Positions 25,884 through 35,166 of a stretch of DNA of 64,000 bases are shown piece by piece. The position numbers and the translations under genes are program-made. Origin of the DNA: Georgenia satyanarayanai (GTDB lineage: Bacteria > Actinomycetota > Actinomycetes > Actinomycetales > Actinomycetaceae); contig NZ_JAMBNZ010000001.1 in assembly GCF_023715365.1 (NCBI RefSeq), forward strand, positions 186,001 to 250,000. Direction: 5' to 3'. Below the pieces are notes generated by a model that made no database searches, was not told the DNA's origin, and worked only from the letters and a program-made list of their open reading frames with translations. The first letter of the stretch is position 1, and each line of letters starts with the position of its first letter.

Positions 25884-26372
25884 TCAGAGCATCTCGCGGA
25901 TCGCGCGCATCGCCTTCTTGCGCTGGGCGCGCTCGAGGCGGTCGATGTAGAGCATGCCGTCGAGGTGGTCGCACTCGTGCTGGAGGCAGCGGGCCATGAG
26001 CTCCTCGCCCTCGACGACGACCTTCTTGCCGTCCAGGTCGGTGCCCTCGACGCGCGCGTACCAGGCGCGCTCGGTGGGGAACCACAGGCCCGGCACGGAG
26101 AGGCAGCCCTCGTCGCCGTCCTGGTACTCCTCCTCCGAGACCTCGACGAGGCGCGGGTTGAGCACGTAGCCGATCTCGTCGTCGATGTTCCACGAGAAGG
26201 CGCGCAGGCTGACACCGATCTGGTTGGCCGCCAGTCCGGCCCGTCCCTCGTGGTCGACCGTCTCGAGGAGGTCCTCGACGAGCATCGTGACACGCTCGTC
26301 GATGTCCGTGATCGGTTCGCACGGGGTGCGCAGGACGGGGTCACCCACGACGCGGATGTCTCGCATAGCCAT
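25884..26372 (-). CDS. def: Peptide deformylase
   Basis: A 162-residue metalloenzyme that removes the formyl group from new proteins. All three motifs are present: [11 protein letters not shown] (about residues 43-53), DEGCLSVPG (metal Cys, about 98) and QHECDHLDG (two metal His and the catalytic Glu, about 139-147). The ATG at 26372 gives [15 protein letters not shown], matching the family N-terminus; an alternative ATG two codons in is equally possible, while the longer frame to 26477 is not supported. Confidence 0.94.
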   Translation of the reverse strand: MAMRDIRVVGDPVLRTPCEPITDIDERVTMLVEDLLETVDHEGRAGLAANQIGVSLRAFSWNIDDEIGYVLNPRLVEVSEEEYQDGDEGCLSVPGLWFPTERAWYARVEGTDLDGKKVVVEGEELMARCLQHECDHLDGMLYIDRLERAQRKKAMRAIREML

Positions 26373-26523
26373 GGGGACCAGTTTCCCACGACCGCGAGGT
26401 GCTCGGGCACGCCGCGTGCGCCCACCAGCCGGGCCGAGGTGTGGCATCCGCGACGTCGGAGGACCAGAGGTCCACACCTAACCGGCGACGACGGCGGCGG
26501 CGCCCTCCCCGCCGCCCCGACCG

Positions 26524-28173
26524 CTACGTCGCCGCGATGGCCCCGCGGCCGGCTTGCCGGCCGGAGAAGAGGCACCCGCCGAGGAAGGTGCCCTCGAGGG
26601 AGCGGTACCCGTGCACGCCTCCCCCGCCGAAGCCCGCGGCCTCACCAGCGGCGAAGAGGCCCGGGACGGGGACGCCGTCGGCGGTGAGGACCCGGCCCTC
26701 GAGGTCGGTCTCGATCCCGCCCAAGGTCTTGCGGGTGAGGACGTGGAGCCTGACCGCGACGAGCGGCCCGGCCTCGGGGGCGAGGAGGCGGTGGGGCGGG
26801 GCGACGCGGATGAGGCGGTCCCCGCGGTAGGTGCGGGCCTGGCGCAGCGCCGTCACCTGGGCGTCCTTGGTGAACTCGTTGGCCATCTCCCGGTCACGGG
26901 CGTGGACCTCCCGCGCGACGACGTCGAGGTCGAGCGGCGCCTCGGGCGTCACCCGGTTCATCCCCGCGACGAGCTCCTCGAGCGTGTCGGCGACGACGAA
27001 GTCCGCTCCCTGCCGCATGAACTCGGCCACCGGCCCCGGTGCACCGGCACGGAGCCGCTCGGCGAGCCGGCGCAGGTCCTTGCCGGTGAGGTCGGGGTTC
27101 TGCTCGCTGCCGGAGAGCGCGAACTCCTTCTCGATGATCCGCTGGGTGAGGACGAACCAGCTGTGGTCGTACCCGGTGCTGCGCAGATGGCGCAGGGTGG
27201 CCAGGGTGTCGAAGCCCGGGAACAGCGGGGCGGGCAGGCGGCGGCCGGCGCCGTCGAGCCACAGCGACGACGGCCCCGGCAGGATCCGGATGCCGTGCCC
27301 CGGCCACACGGGGGCGTAGTTCTCGATGCCCTCGGTGTAGTGCCACATGCGGTCGCGGTTGACGAGGTTCGCGCCGGCCTCCGCGGCGACCTCGAGCATC
27401 GAGCCGTCGACGTACGCGGGGACGCCGGTGAGCATCCGCTCCGGTGGCGTGCCGAGGGACTGCGGCCACCAGCGCCGCACGAGCTCGTGGTTGGCACCGA
27501 TCCCGCCGGACGCGACGACGACGGCCTGCGCCCGGAGCGCGAAGTCTCCGACGACCTCCCGGCTCGTCGGCCCACCCCGCACGGCGGTGTCCGGCGCGAG
27601 GACCTGCCCCGCGACGCCGTCGACCACTCTCCCGCTCGTGGTGAGCCGGGTGACGCGGTGACGCGGGGCCAGGCGCACGAGTCCGTCGTCGACGGCGGCA
27701 CGTAGCTGGCGGGCGAAGGGCGCGACGAGCCCGGGGCCGGTCCCCCAGACGATGTGGAACCGCGGCACGGAGTTGCCCGGGCCGGTGGCCAGGGTGCCGC
27801 CGCGCTCGGCCCAGCCGACCACCGGGAAGAACCGCACGCCCAGGGAGTGGAGCCAGGTGCGCTTCTCCCCCGCGGCGAAGTCGACGTACGCGCGCGCCCA
27901 GCGCTCGGGCCAGCGGTCCTCGCGCGGACGGTCGAAGCCGGCAGTGGCCTGCCAGTCCTGCCAGGCGAGCTCGACACCGTCGTGCACACCCATGCGACGC
28001 TGCTCGGGCGAGTCGACGAGGAAGAGCCCGCCAAAGGACCAGTAAGCCTGCCCACCGAGGTTCTGCAACGGCTCCTGGTCCACGAGCACCACTCGGCGCC
28101 CGGCACCGGCGAGCTCGGCCGTGGCGACCAGCCCGGCCAGTCCCGCCCCGACGACGATGACGTCCGCGTCCAT
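26524..28173 (-). CDS. FAD-binding dehydrogenase (fumarate-reductase/KstD-like flavoprotein)
   Basis: A 549-residue flavoprotein. The FAD dinucleotide fold is at the N-terminus (VIVVGAGLAGLVATAELA, residues 5-22), a second FAD contact ASGGIGANHELV is central, and GLFAAGEAAGFGGGGVHG near the C-terminus closes the site. The architecture is that of the FAD_binding_2 family, which includes fumarate reductases and 3-ketosteroid dehydrogenases. From memory, related proteins are annotated simply as FAD-binding dehydrogenase in actinobacteria; the substrate is unknown. The ATG follows GAGGAGGG. It is divergent from the xylanase gene by 184 bp. Confidence 0.85.
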   Translation of the reverse strand: MDADVIVVGAGLAGLVATAELAGAGRRVVLVDQEPLQNLGGQAYWSFGGLFLVDSPEQRRMGVHDGVELAWQDWQATAGFDRPREDRWPERWARAYVDFAAGEKRTWLHSLGVRFFPVVGWAERGGTLATGPGNSVPRFHIVWGTGPGLVAPFARQLRAAVDDGLVRLAPRHRVTRLTTSGRVVDGVAGQVLAPDTAVRGGPTSREVVGDFALRAQAVVVASGGIGANHELVRRWWPQSLGTPPERMLTGVPAYVDGSMLEVAAEAGANLVNRDRMWHYTEGIENYAPVWPGHGIRILPGPSSLWLDGAGRRLPAPLFPGFDTLATLRHLRSTGYDHSWFVLTQRIIEKEFALSGSEQNPDLTGKDLRRLAERLRAGAPGPVAEFMRQGADFVVADTLEELVAGMNRVTPEAPLDLDVVAREVHARDREMANEFTKDAQVTALRQARTYRGDRLIRVAPPHRLLAPEAGPLVAVRLHVLTRKTLGGIETDLEGRVLTADGVPVPGLFAAGEAAGFGGGGVHGYRSLEGTFLGGCLFSGRQAGRGAIAAT

Positions 28174-28296
28174 GCGACCACCCTCCTCGCGACGGCTCCC
28201 GCACCGTCGCGGCCAGGCTAGCGGCCCCCACCGCGCGTGGGCCGCCGTCGGGACGCTCGCGCGGTCGCACATCCGGACCGACACCGTTATCGACAA

Positions 28297-28310
28297 CGTT
28301 TTCGAAAACG
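28297..28310. promoter_or_regulatory. Perfect palindrome before the xylanase gene, LacI-type operator candidate
   Basis: CGTTTTCGAAAACG is a perfect 14-bp palindrome with a central CG, the only AT-rich patch in the 184-bp gap. It lies 48 bases before the xylanase start. LacI-family carbohydrate regulators bind sites of this shape. A TACGGT -10 candidate follows at 28314-28319. Confidence 0.6.
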
Positions 28311-28357
28311 GTTACGGTGCAGTGCGTCACCAGTTGACCATCTGCGAAGGAGCAGTG

Positions 28358-31300
28358 ATGACGCGGAACCGACCACGTTGGAGACCCCTGGGCGCCGGCC
28401 TCCTGGCCCTCACGTTGACCGGAGGGGTCACGGCCGCGGCAGCGCCGGGCGATCCCCCGGCGCCCGCGGCGGCAGGCGACCCCGCCGTCGTCGTGAGCAT
28501 CGACTTCGAGGACGACTCCTGGGAACCCTGGGCGCTCAGCGGTGAGCCCACCCTGTCCGTCGTCGACGTCGACGGCACCAAGGCCCTGCACGTCGCGGGC
28601 CGCAGCGCGGACTACATCGGCATCCAGACGCCGGCCGGGCTCCTCGAGGAAGGCACCGAGTACACCTTCTCCATGCGCGCCCGGCTCGCCGAGGGCACGT
28701 CCGGCGAGGCCGGCGTCCGCTTCGTCATGAAGCCGGGCTACACGTGGATCGGCAACACGACGATGATCGCCGACGCCTGGACCACCGTGACGGGCACCCT
28801 CACGGCACCCGCCGACGGCCAGGTCTACATCGGCACCGGTGACCTGCCCGAGGGCACCTACACCTACCTCCTCGACGACCTCCTCATCACGTCCGCGCCC
28901 GACGACGGCGGCGGCGGCGAGGACTGGGAGCCGACCCCGGACCCGGACTTCGTCCCCGGCGGGGCGACGAGCCCGGTCGAGGCGCAGGTGACGACGGCGC
29001 GCGGCACCGGTGACGTCGCCGCCCTCACCTTCGACGACGGCCCCAACCCGGGCGAGACCGCGGACCTCCTCGACCTCCTCGCCGAGAACGACCTGGCCGC
29101 GACGTTCTGCGTCATCGGTCAGAACATCCAGGCTGAAGGCGGTGCCGAGCTGCTGCGCCGGATGGTCGACGAGGGCCACACCCTGTGCAACCACACGACG
29201 AGCTACGCCGACATGGGCGCCTGGTCCCAGGAGGAGGTCGAGGCCGATCTCAAGGAGAACCTCGCGATCATCCGCGAGGCGCTCGGCGACCCCGACCACC
29301 CGGTCCCCTACTTCCGGGCCCCGAACGGCAGCCGGGGCGTGACGCCCGAGGTGGCCGTCGCGCTCGGTATGCAGCCCCTCGGCCTGGGCAACGTCATCTT
29401 CGACTGGGACGGCAACGACCTGTCCGAGGCGACGCTGACCGCCAACCTCCGCGCCGCCGTCGCCCCGGGGGCCGTCGTCCTCGTGCACGACGGCGGCGGG
29501 AACCGGGCGGGCTCGATCGCGGCTGTCCGCACCGTCGTCACCGAGCGGCTCGCCGAGGGCTTCACCTTCACGCTTCCCAGCGGGGGGCTGCTCGACTCCG
29601 TCGCGCCGCTCGACCTCACCTTCGACTTCGAGGACGGCCTGCAGGGCTGGACGCCGCGCGGCGACGCCGACGGGGACCCGACCGTCTCGGTGACGGACGC
29701 CGAGGCACACGGCGGCACACAGGCCGCCCTGGTCTCGGGTCGCACCTCCCAGGGCGACGGCATCGGCTTCGACCTCACCGGACGGGTCGAGACCGGCACG
29801 ACCTACGAGGTGACCGCGTGGGTGAAGATGGCGGCCGGTGAGGACACCGACGACATCTGGCTGAGCATGCAGCGCACCACCGACGGCGCCGACTCCTTCG
29901 ACACCCTCGCGCAGGTCCCTGGCGTCACCTCCTCGGGGTGGACGCAGGTGACGGCCACCTTCACCATGCCGGCCGCCGACAGTGCCCGGATCTACGTCGA
30001 GACGAGCTACAACACCGGCGGCTCCGGGGACTTCCTCGTCGACGACGTGACGATCCGGTCCCAGGACAGCACCGGCGTCGAGGACCTCACGCCGCTGCAG
30101 GACACCGTGCCCTTCCCCGTGGGCGTGGCGATCGACCGGCGTGAGACCCTCGGTGACTCCGCCGAGCTCACCACCCGCCACTTCAACCAGGTGACCGGCG
30201 AGAACCACATGAAGCCCGAGGCCTGGTACGACGACGCGGGCGCCTTCCGGATGCACCCCGAGGCCGCGGCGATCATGGACTTCGCCCAGGCCAAGGACCT
30301 CGACGTGTACGGCCACGTCCTCGTGTGGCACAGCCAGACCCCGGCCTGGTTCTTCCAGGACGCGGCCGGCGCCCCGCTCACGACGAGCGCGGCGGACCAG
30401 CAGGTCCTGCGCGAGCGGATGCGGGAGCACATCTTCTCCATCGCCGAGACGATGAGCGCGGAGTACGGGCTCTTCGGCAGCGAGACCAACCCGCTGAACG
30501 CGTGGGACGTCGTCAACGAGGTCGTCTCCGACAGCGGCGAGTTCTCCGACGGGCTGCGCCGCAGCGAGTGGTACCGGATCCTCGGCGAGGACTTCATCGA
30601 CCTCGCCTTCGAGTACGCGGACGAGGCGTTCAACGACGTCTATGCCGCCCCGGGCACCGACCGCCCCGTCACGCTGTTCATCAACGACTACAACACCGAG
30701 CAGTCCGGCAAGCAGACGCGGTACTACGACCTCGTCGACCGGCTCATCGACCGGGGCGTGCCGATCGACGGCGTGGGGCACCAGTTCCACGTCAACCTCG
30801 CCATGCCGGTCCAGGCGCTGGAGGACGCGATCGTCCGCTTCCAGGACACCGGGCTCGTGCAGGTGGTCACCGAGCTGGACGTCACCACCGGCACGCCGGT
30901 GACCCAGGCGCTGCTCGTCGAGCAGGGCTACTACTACCGCGACGCCTTCCGCGTCTTCCGGAAGTACGCCGAGGACCTGTACTCGGTGACCGTCTGGGGG
31001 CTCATCGACACCCGCAGCTGGCGCAACGACAACGGCGCGCCGCTGCTCTTCGACGGGAGCCTGCGCGCCAAGCCGGCGTACTTCGGAGCCGTCGACAGTG
31101 AGGAGCTGGCGCCGCGGCAGCGCTCGGCCTTTGTCTTCTCCGGCGACGTCCCGCTCGACGAGGAGGCGTGGGAGGCAGTCGAGTGGGCCCAGCTCCCGCT
31201 CCACACGGTCCAGGACGAGGCGCTCGACGAGCTCGCGGCCTTCCAGCTGCGCTGGGAGGAGGACCACCTCACGGTGCTCGCCGCCGTCACCGGGGATGCG

Positions 31301-32371
31301 GACGCGATCGAGATCGTCGTCGGCGAGGACACCTACACCGTCGCGCGCGACGGCTCGGGTGACGCCGAGGCGGTCACCGAGGACGTCGACGACGCCTGGC
31401 TCGCCGTCGTCCACGTCCCGCTCGACGGCGCCGCGGAGGGCGACCTCCTCGGCTTCGACCTGCGGGTGCTGGTCGAGGACGGCGCGGTGGGCTGGAGCTC
31501 GCCGGGCACCCTCGCCCAGCTCACGCTCGTCGAGCCGCTGTCCTACCTCGAGGTCGCGCCGGCCGAGGCGCTGCCGGAGGTCGACGGCGACGTCGACGAC
31601 GTGTGGGAGTCGGCGAACGTCGTCACCACCGACAAGCAGACGCTCCTCACCGACGGGACGGATCCCGACGGGACGGCGACGGCCGAGGTGCGCACGCTGT
31701 GGGACGAGAACACGCTCTACGTCCTCATGGAGGTGACCGACGACGAGCTGAACGCCGAGCACAGCGACCCGTGGGCGCAGGACTCGGTGGAGATCTACCT
31801 CGACGCGGGCAACTACAAGAACGGCCCGTACCGCTACGACGACACCCAGATCCGGATCAGCTACGAGAACGTCGTGTCCTTTGGCACCGGCGACGAGGCC
31901 TTCCAGGCCAACCGGGTCCAGAGCGCGACGTCCGTGACCGAGGACGGGTACGTCGTCGAGGTGGCCATCAGTCTCCTCGAGGAGGGCGGCCTGGGGACGT
32001 TCCACGGCCTGGACTTCCAGGTCAACGACGCGAGCACCGTCGACGGCGTCGCGACCCGCACGTCCATCCGTAACTGGGCCGACCCGACGGGGCTCGGCTA
32101 CCAGAGCACGGCGCGGTGGGGCGTGGGCCAGCTCGTGGACGCGCCCGAGGAGCCGACGACGCCGCCCACCGAGGAGCCGACGGAGCCGCCGACCGGCTCC
32201 CCGGCCCCGACGGACGGCGCCACGCCGCCTTCCGCGGGCGGACCGGACGGCCCGGGCCGCGGGGGCCTGCCCGTCACGGGTGTGGAGCTCACCGCTCTGC
32301 TGCTCGCGCTGCTCCTCGTGGCCGGCGGTGGCGGACTCGCCGCCCGCCGTCGGACGACCACCACGGGATGA
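28358..32371 (+). CDS. Surface-anchored multimodular acetylxylan esterase (CE4) / endo-xylanase (GH10)
   Basis: A 1337-residue secreted enzyme for acetylated xylan. Order: signal peptide (about 1-30); CBM22-like module (about 45-185); CE4 deacetylase (about 220-400) with TFDDGP, GHTLCNHTTSY, FRAPNGSRG and a final VLVHDGGG; a second CBM22-like module (about 425-565); GH10 barrel (about 580-925) with acid/base E721 in WDVVNE and nucleophile E839 in TELD; a linker module (about 935-1055); a CBM9-like domain (about 1060-1265); Thr/Pro linker; and a sortase signal LPVTG at 1304-1308 with membrane stretch and RRR tail. ATG 28358 follows GAAGGAG. One chain can thus deacetylate and cut xylan at the wall. 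Confidence 0.92.
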   Translation: MTRNRPRWRPLGAGLLALTLTGGVTAAAAPGDPPAPAAAGDPAVVVSIDFEDDSWEPWALSGEPTLSVVDVDGTKALHVAGRSADYIGIQTPAGLLEEGTEYTFSMRARLAEGTSGEAGVRFVMKPGYTWIGNTTMIADAWTTVTGTLTAPADGQVYIGTGDLPEGTYTYLLDDLLITSAPDDGGGGEDWEPTPDPDFVPGGATSPVEAQVTTARGTGDVAALTFDDGPNPGETADLLDLLAENDLAATFCVIGQNIQAEGGAELLRRMVDEGHTLCNHTTSYADMGAWSQEEVEADLKENLAIIREALGDPDHPVPYFRAPNGSRGVTPEVAVALGMQPLGLGNVIFDWDGNDLSEATLTANLRAAVAPGAVVLVHDGGGNRAGSIAAVRTVVTERLAEGFTFTLPSGGLLDSVAPLDLTFDFEDGLQGWTPRGDADGDPTVSVTDAEAHGGTQAALVSGRTSQGDGIGFDLTGRVETGTTYEVTAWVKMAAGEDTDDIWLSMQRTTDGADSFDTLAQVPGVTSSGWTQVTATFTMPAADSARIYVETSYNTGGSGDFLVDDVTIRSQDSTGVEDLTPLQDTVPFPVGVAIDRRETLGDSAELTTRHFNQVTGENHMKPEAWYDDAGAFRMHPEAAAIMDFAQAKDLDVYGHVLVWHSQTPAWFFQDAAGAPLTTSAADQQVLRERMREHIFSIAETMSAEYGLFGSETNPLNAWDVVNEVVSDSGEFSDGLRRSEWYRILGEDFIDLAFEYADEAFNDVYAAPGTDRPVTLFINDYNTEQSGKQTRYYDLVDRLIDRGVPIDGVGHQFHVNLAMPVQALEDAIVRFQDTGLVQVVTELDVTTGTPVTQALLVEQGYYYRDAFRVFRKYAEDLYSVTVWGLIDTRSWRNDNGAPLLFDGSLRAKPAYFGAVDSEELAPRQRSAFVFSGDVPLDEEAWEAVEWAQLPLHTVQDEALDELAAFQLRWEEDHLTVLAAVTGDADAIEIVVGEDTYTVARDGSGDAEAVTEDVDDAWLAVVHVPLDGAAEGDLLGFDLRVLVEDGAVGWSSPGTLAQLTLVEPLSYLEVAPAEALPEVDGDVDDVWESANVVTTDKQTLLTDGTDPDGTATAEVRTLWDENTLYVLMEVTDDELNAEHSDPWAQDSVEIYLDAGNYKNGPYRYDDTQIRISYENVVSFGTGDEAFQANRVQSATSVTEDGYVVEVAISLLEEGGLGTFHGLDFQVNDASTVDGVATRTSIRNWADPTGLGYQSTARWGVGQLVDAPEEPTTPPTEEPTEPPTGSPAPTDGATPPSAGGPDGPGRGGLPVTGVELTALLLALLLVAGGGGLAARRRTTTTG

Positions 32372-32385
32372 CCGGCTGAGTGAGG

Positions 32386-32421
32386 AAGGGCCCCGCCAGG
32401 CAGCTGCCTGGCGGGGCCCTT
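32386..32421. terminator. 18-bp perfect palindromic terminator
   Basis: AAGGGCCCCGCCAGGCAG followed directly by its complement, 14 bases after the xylanase stop. It also lies 4 bases beyond the 3' end of the converging tRNA-Asn, so it can end both transcripts. Confidence 0.88.
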
Positions 32422-32424
32422 CTG

Positions 32425-32499
32425 TGGCTCCCGCGGCTGGATTCGAACCAGCAACCGTCCGATTAACAGTCGGATGCTCTGCCGTTGAGCTACGCGGGA
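32425..32499 (-). tRNA. tRNA-Asn (anticodon GTT), copy 1
   Basis: Cloverleaf with acceptor TCCCGCG/CGCGGGA, anticodon stem TCCGA/TCGGA with loop CTGTTAA, and T arm GCTGG-TTCGAAT-CCAGC. Discriminator G is followed by an encoded CCA. The D loop (AACGGCA) is one base shorter than in copy 2. Confidence 0.95.
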
Positions 32500-32582
32500 T
32501 TGCGGGGACGATGCTACCAGGGCCCGAGCCGCCGCTCCGCCGTTGTCCTCATGCGACGACGGCGGAACGCCGGGCGCACGGG

Positions 32583-33437
32583 TCAGTCGAGCCGGACGCT
32601 GCCCAGCTTCTTGGCGACCTCCGGGTCGTGGTGGTCCAGAGCGACGGAGCGGCCGGTCTCGAGCTCGGCGATCCGGCCCATCTCCTCCTCGCTCAGCTCG
32701 AAGTCGACGATGTCGATGTTCTCCGCCATCCGCTCCGGGCGCACGGACTTGGGGATGACGACGACGTCGCGCTGGACGAGCCAGCGCAGCGCGACCGGCG
32801 CGACGGACTTGCCGTGCGCCTCCCCGATCGACGTGAGCGTGGGGTTGGAGAAGATGTCGTTCTTCCCCTCGGCCAGCGGTCCCCACGACTCGATCTGCAC
32901 GCCGAGGCCGGCCATGACCTCCTGGTCGGCGGTGCGCTGGTAGAAGGGGTGGGTCTCGATCTGGTTGACCGCCGGGACGACGTCGGTGTGCTGGACGAGG
33001 TCGACGAGGCGGTCGGGGAAGAAGTTCGAGACGCCGATCGCCTTGGCCGCGCCCTCACGGTGGAGCCCGGACATCGCGCGCCAAAAGGAGTAGTAGTCAC
33101 CGAAGGGCTGGTGGATGAGGTAGAGGTCGACGTGGTCGAGCCCGAGCTTCTCCAGGGACGCCTCGAAGGCGCGGCGAGTGCCCTCCTCCCCGCCGTCGTG
33201 GTTCCACAGCTTGGTCGTGACGAAGAGGTCCTCGCGGGGGATGCCACTGGCGGCGATCGCGCGCCCGACGGCGTCCTCGTTGCGGTAGCCGGCCGCGGTG
33301 TCGAGATGGCGGTAGCCGGCGGCGAGCGCGTCGGTGACGACCTTCTCGGTCTCCTCCGGCGGCACCTGGAAGACGCCGAAGCCGAGGATGGGCATCGTCG
33401 TGCCGGTGTTGAGCGTGACGGTGGGGATCTGGGTCAT
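32583..33437 (-). CDS. Aldo/keto reductase (2,5-diketo-gluconate reductase-like)
   Basis: A 284-residue TIM-barrel NADPH-dependent reductase. The catalytic tetrad is D46, Y51 ([11 protein letters not shown]), K76 (TTKLW) and H109 (LIHQP). The cofactor signature [14 protein letters not shown] lies near residue 225. The physiological substrate of such reductases cannot be read from sequence. ATG follows GGGAGG. It is flanked on both sides by tRNA-Asn genes on the same strand, so it may sit inside a duplicated tRNA segment. Confidence 0.92.
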   Translation of the reverse strand: MTQIPTVTLNTGTTMPILGFGVFQVPPEETEKVVTDALAAGYRHLDTAAGYRNEDAVGRAIAASGIPREDLFVTTKLWNHDGGEEGTRRAFEASLEKLGLDHVDLYLIHQPFGDYYSFWRAMSGLHREGAAKAIGVSNFFPDRLVDLVQHTDVVPAVNQIETHPFYQRTADQEVMAGLGVQIESWGPLAEGKNDIFSNPTLTSIGEAHGKSVAPVALRWLVQRDVVVIPKSVRPERMAENIDIVDFELSEEEMGRIAELETGRSVALDHHDPEVAKKLGSVRLD

Positions 33438-33562
33438 GCGCGTGCCTCCCGGTGGGTGGGTGTGGGGTCCTCGCGGCGAGGTCGTCGCTCCCGCGTGCGG
33501 CCCAGCCATGGTGCGCGCCGGGCCGGCCGTGCGCGAGCGCAGCGGAGTCCCGGAAAACACAA

Positions 33563-33591
33563 AGGCCCGGAACCGTTGCGGTGCCGGGCCT
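33563..33591 (-). terminator. Hairpin terminator of tRNA-Asn copy 2
   Basis: AGGCCCGG and ACCG arms pair with CGGT and CCGGGCCT, with one A-G mismatch and a 3-base loop. On the minus strand a T-rich tail (TTTGTGTTTT) follows. It lies 6 bases beyond the tRNA. Confidence 0.88.
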
Positions 33592-33597
33592 CGCCTG

Positions 33598-33670
<73 letters not shown>

Positions 33671-33752
33671 TCGTGCGGGCTCGACTCTAACAGGACGGCG
33701 GAGTGGTCCGGGAGCCGCCCGCGGGCGCCCCGGCTGTGAGTTGGGCCGCACT

Positions 33753-34259
33753 TCAGCCGGTGAGGCCGACGGCCTCGCGGACCCGGCGCTCGAGCGCGTC
33801 GATCTCACGGTCGGCGTCCTCGCCACGGGGCAGCGGCCCGAAGGCCGTGACCTGGGAGTACAGACTCCCGTCCTCGCGGCGGCGGACGATGGCGCGCACC
33901 CGGGTGCCCCCCACCTCCACGGTCTCGTGGTGGACCACGGAGGACTGCACCCGCTCGCGGAGCGTCGAGGTGAAGACCTCGACCTCGTCCGACTCCAGGA
34001 CGAGCGGCTCGTCCGGGCGCTCCCGGTCGGCCCACGTGATCGTGAACGTCCGGGTCTCCCCGTCCCAGGAGCCGTTCTCGATCTCGTGCCACGCCGTGCG
34101 CTGACCGAGCCCGTCCTCACCCACGACGATCAGCGCGTCACGGACGACGACGGCGTAGGACCCGTTGGTCATCGCGGCGAAGGCGAGCGGCCGGTCACCC
34201 TTGGGCAGGTGCGCGGCGACGGCGTCGGGCAGGCGGGCGGAGCGACGGAAGATCGGCAC
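33753..34259 (-). CDS. Conserved hypothetical actinobacterial protein
   Basis: A 168-residue soluble protein starting MPIFRRSARLPDAVAAHLPKG. The body alternates beta strands (YAVVVRDALIVVGEDG, RTFTITWADR, RVRAIVRRREDGSLYSQVTAFGP) and ends in a charged helix, suggesting a PH-like barrel. I know of no function. The GTG start at 34259 lies 6 bases after TACCGT on the minus strand, so the message may be leaderless. Confidence 0.7.
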   Translation of the reverse strand: MPIFRRSARLPDAVAAHLPKGDRPLAFAAMTNGSYAVVVRDALIVVGEDGLGQRTAWHEIENGSWDGETRTFTITWADRERPDEPLVLESDEVEVFTSTLRERVQSSVVHHETVEVGGTRVRAIVRRREDGSLYSQVTAFGPLPRGEDADREIDALERRVREAVGLTG

Positions 34260-34325
34260 GTCCTCACGGTATCCCGACCGCCTGCCGTTAGGATTGCCGG
34301 GCCGTGGCGGCCCCTGCCGCCCCGC

Positions 34326-34399
34326 GCCCCAGTAGCTCAGCCGGTCAGAGCAGCGGACTCATAATCCGTCGGTCGTGGGTTCAAGCCCCACCTGGGGCA
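34326..34399 (+). tRNA. tRNA-Met (anticodon CAT)
   Basis: Acceptor GCCCCAG/CTGGGGC, D arm GCTC...GAGC, anticodon stem GCGGA/TCCGT (one wobble) with loop CTCATAA, T arm GTGGG-TTCAAGC-CCCAC, discriminator A, no encoded CCA. It lacks initiator-tRNA features (first pair is G-C and the anticodon stem has no three G-C pairs). An elongator Met is most likely; a lysidine-modified tRNA-Ile with the same anticodon is the alternative. Confidence 0.85.
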
Positions 34400-34692
34400 C
34401 CGGCCGCGGGCACATCGGCGCACGTCTCCGGTGGACGGGCGCCGTCCCGCTCGGGTCGGTCGGCCGGGGGGAGCCTCGGACTCAGGGCTGCGAGACGGCG
34501 CCGCACCCTGGCCTATCGGCGCCCACCGCCGAACCCTGAGGAGTGCATCCTCCTTTAGGAGGCCTCCTCCCTCATGCGCAAGCACGGCTTCGCCGCAGGT
34601 CCGCCATATCGCATCCCAGCCCGGGTTACGTTGTAGCCAGCTGTTGATCGGCGCCACGGGCGGTGGCGTCGGCACCCAACGGGAGGGCGCCC
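34400..34692. other. Gene-poor stretch with palindromes after tRNA-Met
   Basis: No gene with family support. A cluster of competing hairpins sits at 34538-34570: GAGGA/TCCTC, CCTCC/GGAGG and a perfect palindrome AGGAGGCCTCCT at 34557-34568. A possible 20-codon ORF (34574-34636, MRKHGFAAGPP...) follows, with weak support. This begins the accessory patch that runs to 36396. Confidence 0.4.
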
Positions 34693-34845
34693 ATGGGCAA
34701 GCACACGATCACCCCGACAACACCGGAGACGAGCACCACGCGCTGGTCGTCCTGGCATGACGTCGTCACGGCACGGCACGAGTTCCAGCAGGCGCGGCTC
34801 CGTGTGGCCATCGAGGACGACGGCGACACGGAGGAGTACCTGTAG
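34693..34845 (+). CDS. Small hypothetical protein, 50 residues
   Basis: ATG 34693 follows GGGAGGG by 6 bases. The product starts MGKHTITPTTPETSTTRW and ends IEDDGDTEEYL. The Thr-rich front and acidic tail match no family I know. It lies in the palindrome-rich accessory patch between tRNA-Met and the SUKH gene. It could be real given the good ribosome-binding site. Confidence 0.45.
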   Translation: MGKHTITPTTPETSTTRWSSWHDVVTARHEFQQARLRVAIEDDGDTEEYL

Positions 34846-35025
34846 GTCGGCTCTCCCGCAGCTCGGCCCGGTACCGCGCGAACCGCACTGCCGGCGCCCG
34901 CACATGTAGGCACCGCCCCGGGCGGCGTCCCTACCTCTGGGGGGAGAAGGAGGAACCCGTGGTCCGGGGCGGTGCAGTCCTACATTAGTAGCAGATCGCC
35001 CTCCTCCGGAAGTAGGAGAGGCCAA
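34846..35025. other. Intergenic hairpins before the SUKH unit
   Basis: Two stem-loops are visible. One has GTAGG/CCTAC outside and CCGCC/GGCGG inside (34906-34934). The other has CTCCT/AGGAG (35001-35018), whose right arm contains the ribosome-binding site of the next small ORF. Confidence 0.45.
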
Positions 35026-35166
35026 ATGTGGCGTACCGCACTGCAGCGGACCGCGGTCCAAGGCGACATTTCGGGACACACCGGGACAGAACCTCTTCCG
35101 GAGGGCGCAGACACCGGGTGCGGCACCTCAGACAGCTTCGCCTCCTCCGGCACACTGCTGCCATGA
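35026..35166 (+). CDS. Small upstream ORF coupled to the SUKH gene
   Basis: A 46-residue ORF starting MWRTALQRTAVQGD, 7 bases after AGGAG. Its stop overlaps the ATG of the SUKH gene (ATGA), the usual sign of translational coupling. The product has no recognisable family. It may act as a leader whose translation opens the next gene. Confidence 0.4.
   Translation: MWRTALQRTAVQGDISGHTGTEPLPEGADTGCGTSDSFASSGTLLP

Noticed and set aside
26894-32005. A 1703-codon open frame on the minus strand, opposite the xylanase gene
   Set aside because: It mirrors the third-position G/C bias of the real plus-strand gene, runs also through the FAD dehydrogenase in another frame, and has no family motifs or ribosome-binding site.
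34326-34399. Initiator tRNA-fMet
   Set aside because: The acceptor has a normal first base pair and the anticodon stem lacks the three consecutive G-C pairs of initiators.
34574-34636. A 20-codon ORF with an upstream AGGAGG
   Set aside because: Spacing to the ATG is long (11 bases), the AGGAGG is inside a palindrome, and the peptide has no support beyond being open.
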